Shown one piece after another: positions 36,056-37,813 of a stretch of 37,813 bases of DNA. Under the pieces are notes generated by a model. The model did not search any database, was not told where the DNA came from, and worked only from the letters and a program-made list of their open reading frames with translations. Source of the DNA: Acetoanaerobium noterae (GTDB lineage: Bacteria; Bacillota; Clostridia; Peptostreptococcales; Filifactoraceae); NCBI RefSeq assembly GCF_900168025.1, contig NZ_FUYN01000011.1, positions 1-37,813 on the forward strand, given 5' to 3'. The translations under genes and the position numbers were made by a program. The first letter of the stretch is position 1, and every line of letters starts with the position of its first letter.

Positions 36056-37513
36056 ATGGGAAAAAAAGCAGTGAACTTTAGACCAAAAGAAAATACAAAA
36101 ATAGGCAACAAATATATTATTCAAGAGTATATTGATTCAGGTACATTTGGCACAGTCTGGAAGGCGATAAATTTAGAAACAAGTCAAGTAATCGCATTGA
36201 AAATACCCAAGAATCAAGAACGAGGGGACGAAACTCTTTCTGAAGGTAAAAGACTTTTGAATTATAAACATCCAAACATAATTCAACTGCATTGGATGGG
36301 AAGAGTTGAAAATACAGGAATATTCGTAATCGAGATGGAGTATTTCAATGGCAGGAAATTGTCAGATGATATGAATTTGAATAAATTCAATAATCCTAAG
36401 ACATTTGAGCAGGTATTTGAATTGTACTTTAAAGTATTGAATGCTATAAAATATTTGCATACATTAAAAATAAGTCATGGGGATATAAAACCACAAAATA
36501 TAATGATTGATGGGGATTCTGTTAAAGTAACCGATTTTGGGACTAGTAAGTTTATTGAGAATATTTTTATTAATACAGTAGATGGTGGAGGTACTTGGTC
36601 ATATATGGCTCCAGAGGTTGCTGGTTCCAAGAAAAGACATTTGAATTCCGATATATACTCTCTTGGAGTTTTACTTTATCAACTACTTACTGGAAGAACC
36701 CCTCATAGGACAGCGATACAACTTTTAGAAAATTTGCCATATCCGAAGCCTAGAGAAATTAATGATAATATTTCTGTTGAACTAGAACAGGTTATAATAA
36801 GGGCATTAGATAGAAATCCAGAAGAGAGATATTTAACAGTACAAGATTTAGAAGATGATATTAGGAAAGCAATTACTGAAAAGAACAAAACTCTTGTACT
36901 GTATGAAAGGTCCAAAGATTTAACAGATAAAGTAAAAGATAGGGACTGGCTTGATATCTTGATTAGTTATTATAACAAAGATGACTATGAGTCAGCAGAG
37001 TTATTATTGAAGAATAAAATTGAAAATAATGTAAAAATCCCAGATGTTTATTATCATCTAGCCTATGTTTATGTGAAGCAAGGTAGGTATTATGACGCAT
37101 TGAAACATATTAAATTAGTTAATGTAAGTGACATTGAAAATATTAGACAAGATGCTTTTGAAGACACGGTAAATTATTTAAAGGCACGAATATATCTTGA
37201 ATTAAAAGAGTATGACAAGTCTATTCATTTATATGATCAATTGGTAAACAAAAATCCAGAAAATATTGATTATAGATACAAGTTGGCTTGTGTTTATGCT
37301 CTCAATTATCATGAGGATAAGGCAATTGAAATACTAGAAAATATCAATAAAGAAACCCCCGGAATACTTGCAGTAGTGAAAAAGTTAGGTCATGCATATG
37401 ATCAAATCAAAACTTATGGTAAGGCCAGAGGTTATTATAATTTTGCTTTGAGATTAGACCCGGAAGATGAAAAGATAAAAGAAAGACTAGAAATTTATAA
37501 AAAATATTTATAA
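36056..37513 (+). CDS. Ser/Thr protein kinase with C-terminal TPR repeats
   Basis: 485 residues. Kinase domain (about 18-285): Gly loop SGTFGTVW, ATP lysine K49 (VIALK), catalytic HGDIKPQN (D143), DFG at 160-162, and APE at 185-187. Gly replaces the usual Arg of HRD, so it is a non-RD kinase. The C-terminal half (about 305-485) is TPR-like helical repeats (YYHLAYVYVKQGRY; YLKARIYLELKEYDKSI; YRYKLACVYALNY). The ATG at 36056 follows AAGGTGA and is preferred over 36032. Kinases partner methylases in BREX type 2 (PglW) and MADS; it may activate the system by phosphorylation on infection. Confidence 0.9.
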   Translation: MGKKAVNFRPKENTKIGNKYIIQEYIDSGTFGTVWKAINLETSQVIALKIPKNQERGDETLSEGKRLLNYKHPNIIQLHWMGRVENTGIFVIEMEYFNGRKLSDDMNLNKFNNPKTFEQVFELYFKVLNAIKYLHTLKISHGDIKPQNIMIDGDSVKVTDFGTSKFIENIFINTVDGGGTWSYMAPEVAGSKKRHLNSDIYSLGVLLYQLLTGRTPHRTAIQLLENLPYPKPREINDNISVELEQVIIRALDRNPEERYLTVQDLEDDIRKAITEKNKTLVLYERSKDLTDKVKDRDWLDILISYYNKDDYESAELLLKNKIENNVKIPDVYYHLAYVYVKQGRYYDALKHIKLVNVSDIENIRQDAFEDTVNYLKARIYLELKEYDKSIHLYDQLVNKNPENIDYRYKLACVYALNYHEDKAIEILENINKETPGILAVVKKLGHAYDQIKTYGKARGYYNFALRLDPEDEKIKERLEIYKKYL

Positions 37514-37538
37514 AAAATATGAGATGATAATTTGACAT

Positions 37539-37813
37539 TGTAATGGTCAAGCTTTTTTGTAACACTAAGTACGGTTTTTTAAGCCAAATTTCGCACCTCG
37601 AAAGGTGTTAATCCACCATTATATGAATGAGGTCTAATGTGGTTGTACCAAACATGGACATATCTATTTACAGCTTCATCTAATTGATCTTCAGTATTAA
37701 ATTTATTTGGATATATTAACTCTGCTTTAAATGATTTGTAGAATCTTTCCATGGGCGCATTATCATATGGACAGCCAGTTTTACTCATGCTTTGGATAAT
37801 ACCATTTTCTTTA
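37539..37813 (-). mobile_element. IS3-family insertion sequence (partial, cut by window edge)
   Basis: The transposase end plus about 40 bases of terminal sequence. A TGTAATGGTCAAGC start at 37539 is a reasonable guess for the IS terminus but cannot be confirmed without the other end. It lies 25 bases after the kinase stop, so the defence operon could have been longer. Confidence 0.6.
37579..37813 (-). CDS. IS3-family transposase OrfB, C-terminal fragment (partial)
   Basis: The gene enters from the right edge; the frame is open through the last base. Visible product: GIIQSMSKTGCPYDNAPMER (containing the third catalytic acid, Glu, of the DDE triad), FYKSFKAELI, then WYNHIRPHSYNGGLTP near the end, the standard rve integrase-core C-terminus of IS150/IS3 transposases. 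It ends at TAA (37579-37581). An internal ATG at 37788 is not the start. Confidence 0.93.
   Translation of the reverse strand, partial: KENGIIQSMSKTGCPYDNAPMERFYKSFKAELIYPNKFNTEDQLDEAVNRYVHVWYNHIRPHSYNGGLTPFEVRNLA

Noticed and set aside
19617-37513. BREX, DISARM or classical type I restriction as the identity of the island
   Set aside because: No PglZ phosphatase or BrxL/BrxA, no DrmA/DrmB/DrmC, and no HsdR helicase-nuclease among the genes. Only individual parts match.

Overview
The window reads as a low-GC Gram-positive anaerobe of the class Clostridia. Evidence: AT-rich sequence, AGA/ATA-rich codons, strong AGGAGG-type ribosome sites, frequent TTG starts, intrinsic terminators, a glmS ribozyme, the cdaA-cdaR-glmM-glmS set, and an operon for fermenting branched-chain amino acids to acyl-phosphates and ATP. 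A Stickland-type amino-acid fermenter (Peptostreptococcaceae-like) would fit, but that placement is inference.

Left part, 1-16597, is chromosomal core. Seven tRNA genes (Val, Asp, Thr, Tyr, Gly, Gly, Arg) end in a terminator. cdaA-cdaR follows (c-di-AMP synthesis and its regulator). Next is an eight-gene run, 3056-9491: buk-ptb-buk, a P-loop ATPase and a four-subunit 2-oxoacid:ferredoxin oxidoreductase. Together these oxidise branched-chain 2-oxoacids to acyl-CoA plus reduced ferredoxin and convert the acyl-CoA to ATP and free acid. Then come a YitT membrane protein, a converging diguanylate cyclase with two solute-binding sensor domains, glmM, and glmS under its self-cleaving riboswitch.

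Junction, 16598-17276. Within 23-34 bases of the glmS stop codon there is what looks like the end of a Tn7-family transposon: a TGT terminus and three TnsB-like sites at an exact 20-base period. Two further sites lie in inverted orientation at 16942-17028. Tn7 relatives insert exactly here (attTn7). No tns gene lies in the window.

Right part, 17277-37513, looks like transferred cargo. Two leftward genes (a four-helix-bundle protein and a primase-like protein with CHC2 and a short Toprim domain) share a nearly identical translation start. A dense 390-base regulatory gap holds a perfect 12-base inverted repeat around a leftward promoter, a near-consensus rightward promoter feeding a structured RNA or leader, and a second promoter. 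Then comes a single 13-gene operon of about 18 kb: two HsdS-like specificity proteins around one HsdM-like adenine methylase, a small winged-helix-like protein, a 1350-residue P-loop ATPase, a NurA-like protein, a HerA-like translocase, a PD-(D/E)XK-like nuclease, a Ser/Thr kinase with TPRs, and four unrecognised proteins. There is no HsdR, PglZ or Cas gene. The domain mix (methylase, nuclease, ATPases, kinase) best matches the methylation-associated defence system (MADS) class of anti-phage systems, in an apparently larger form. The window ends inside an IS3-family insertion sequence.
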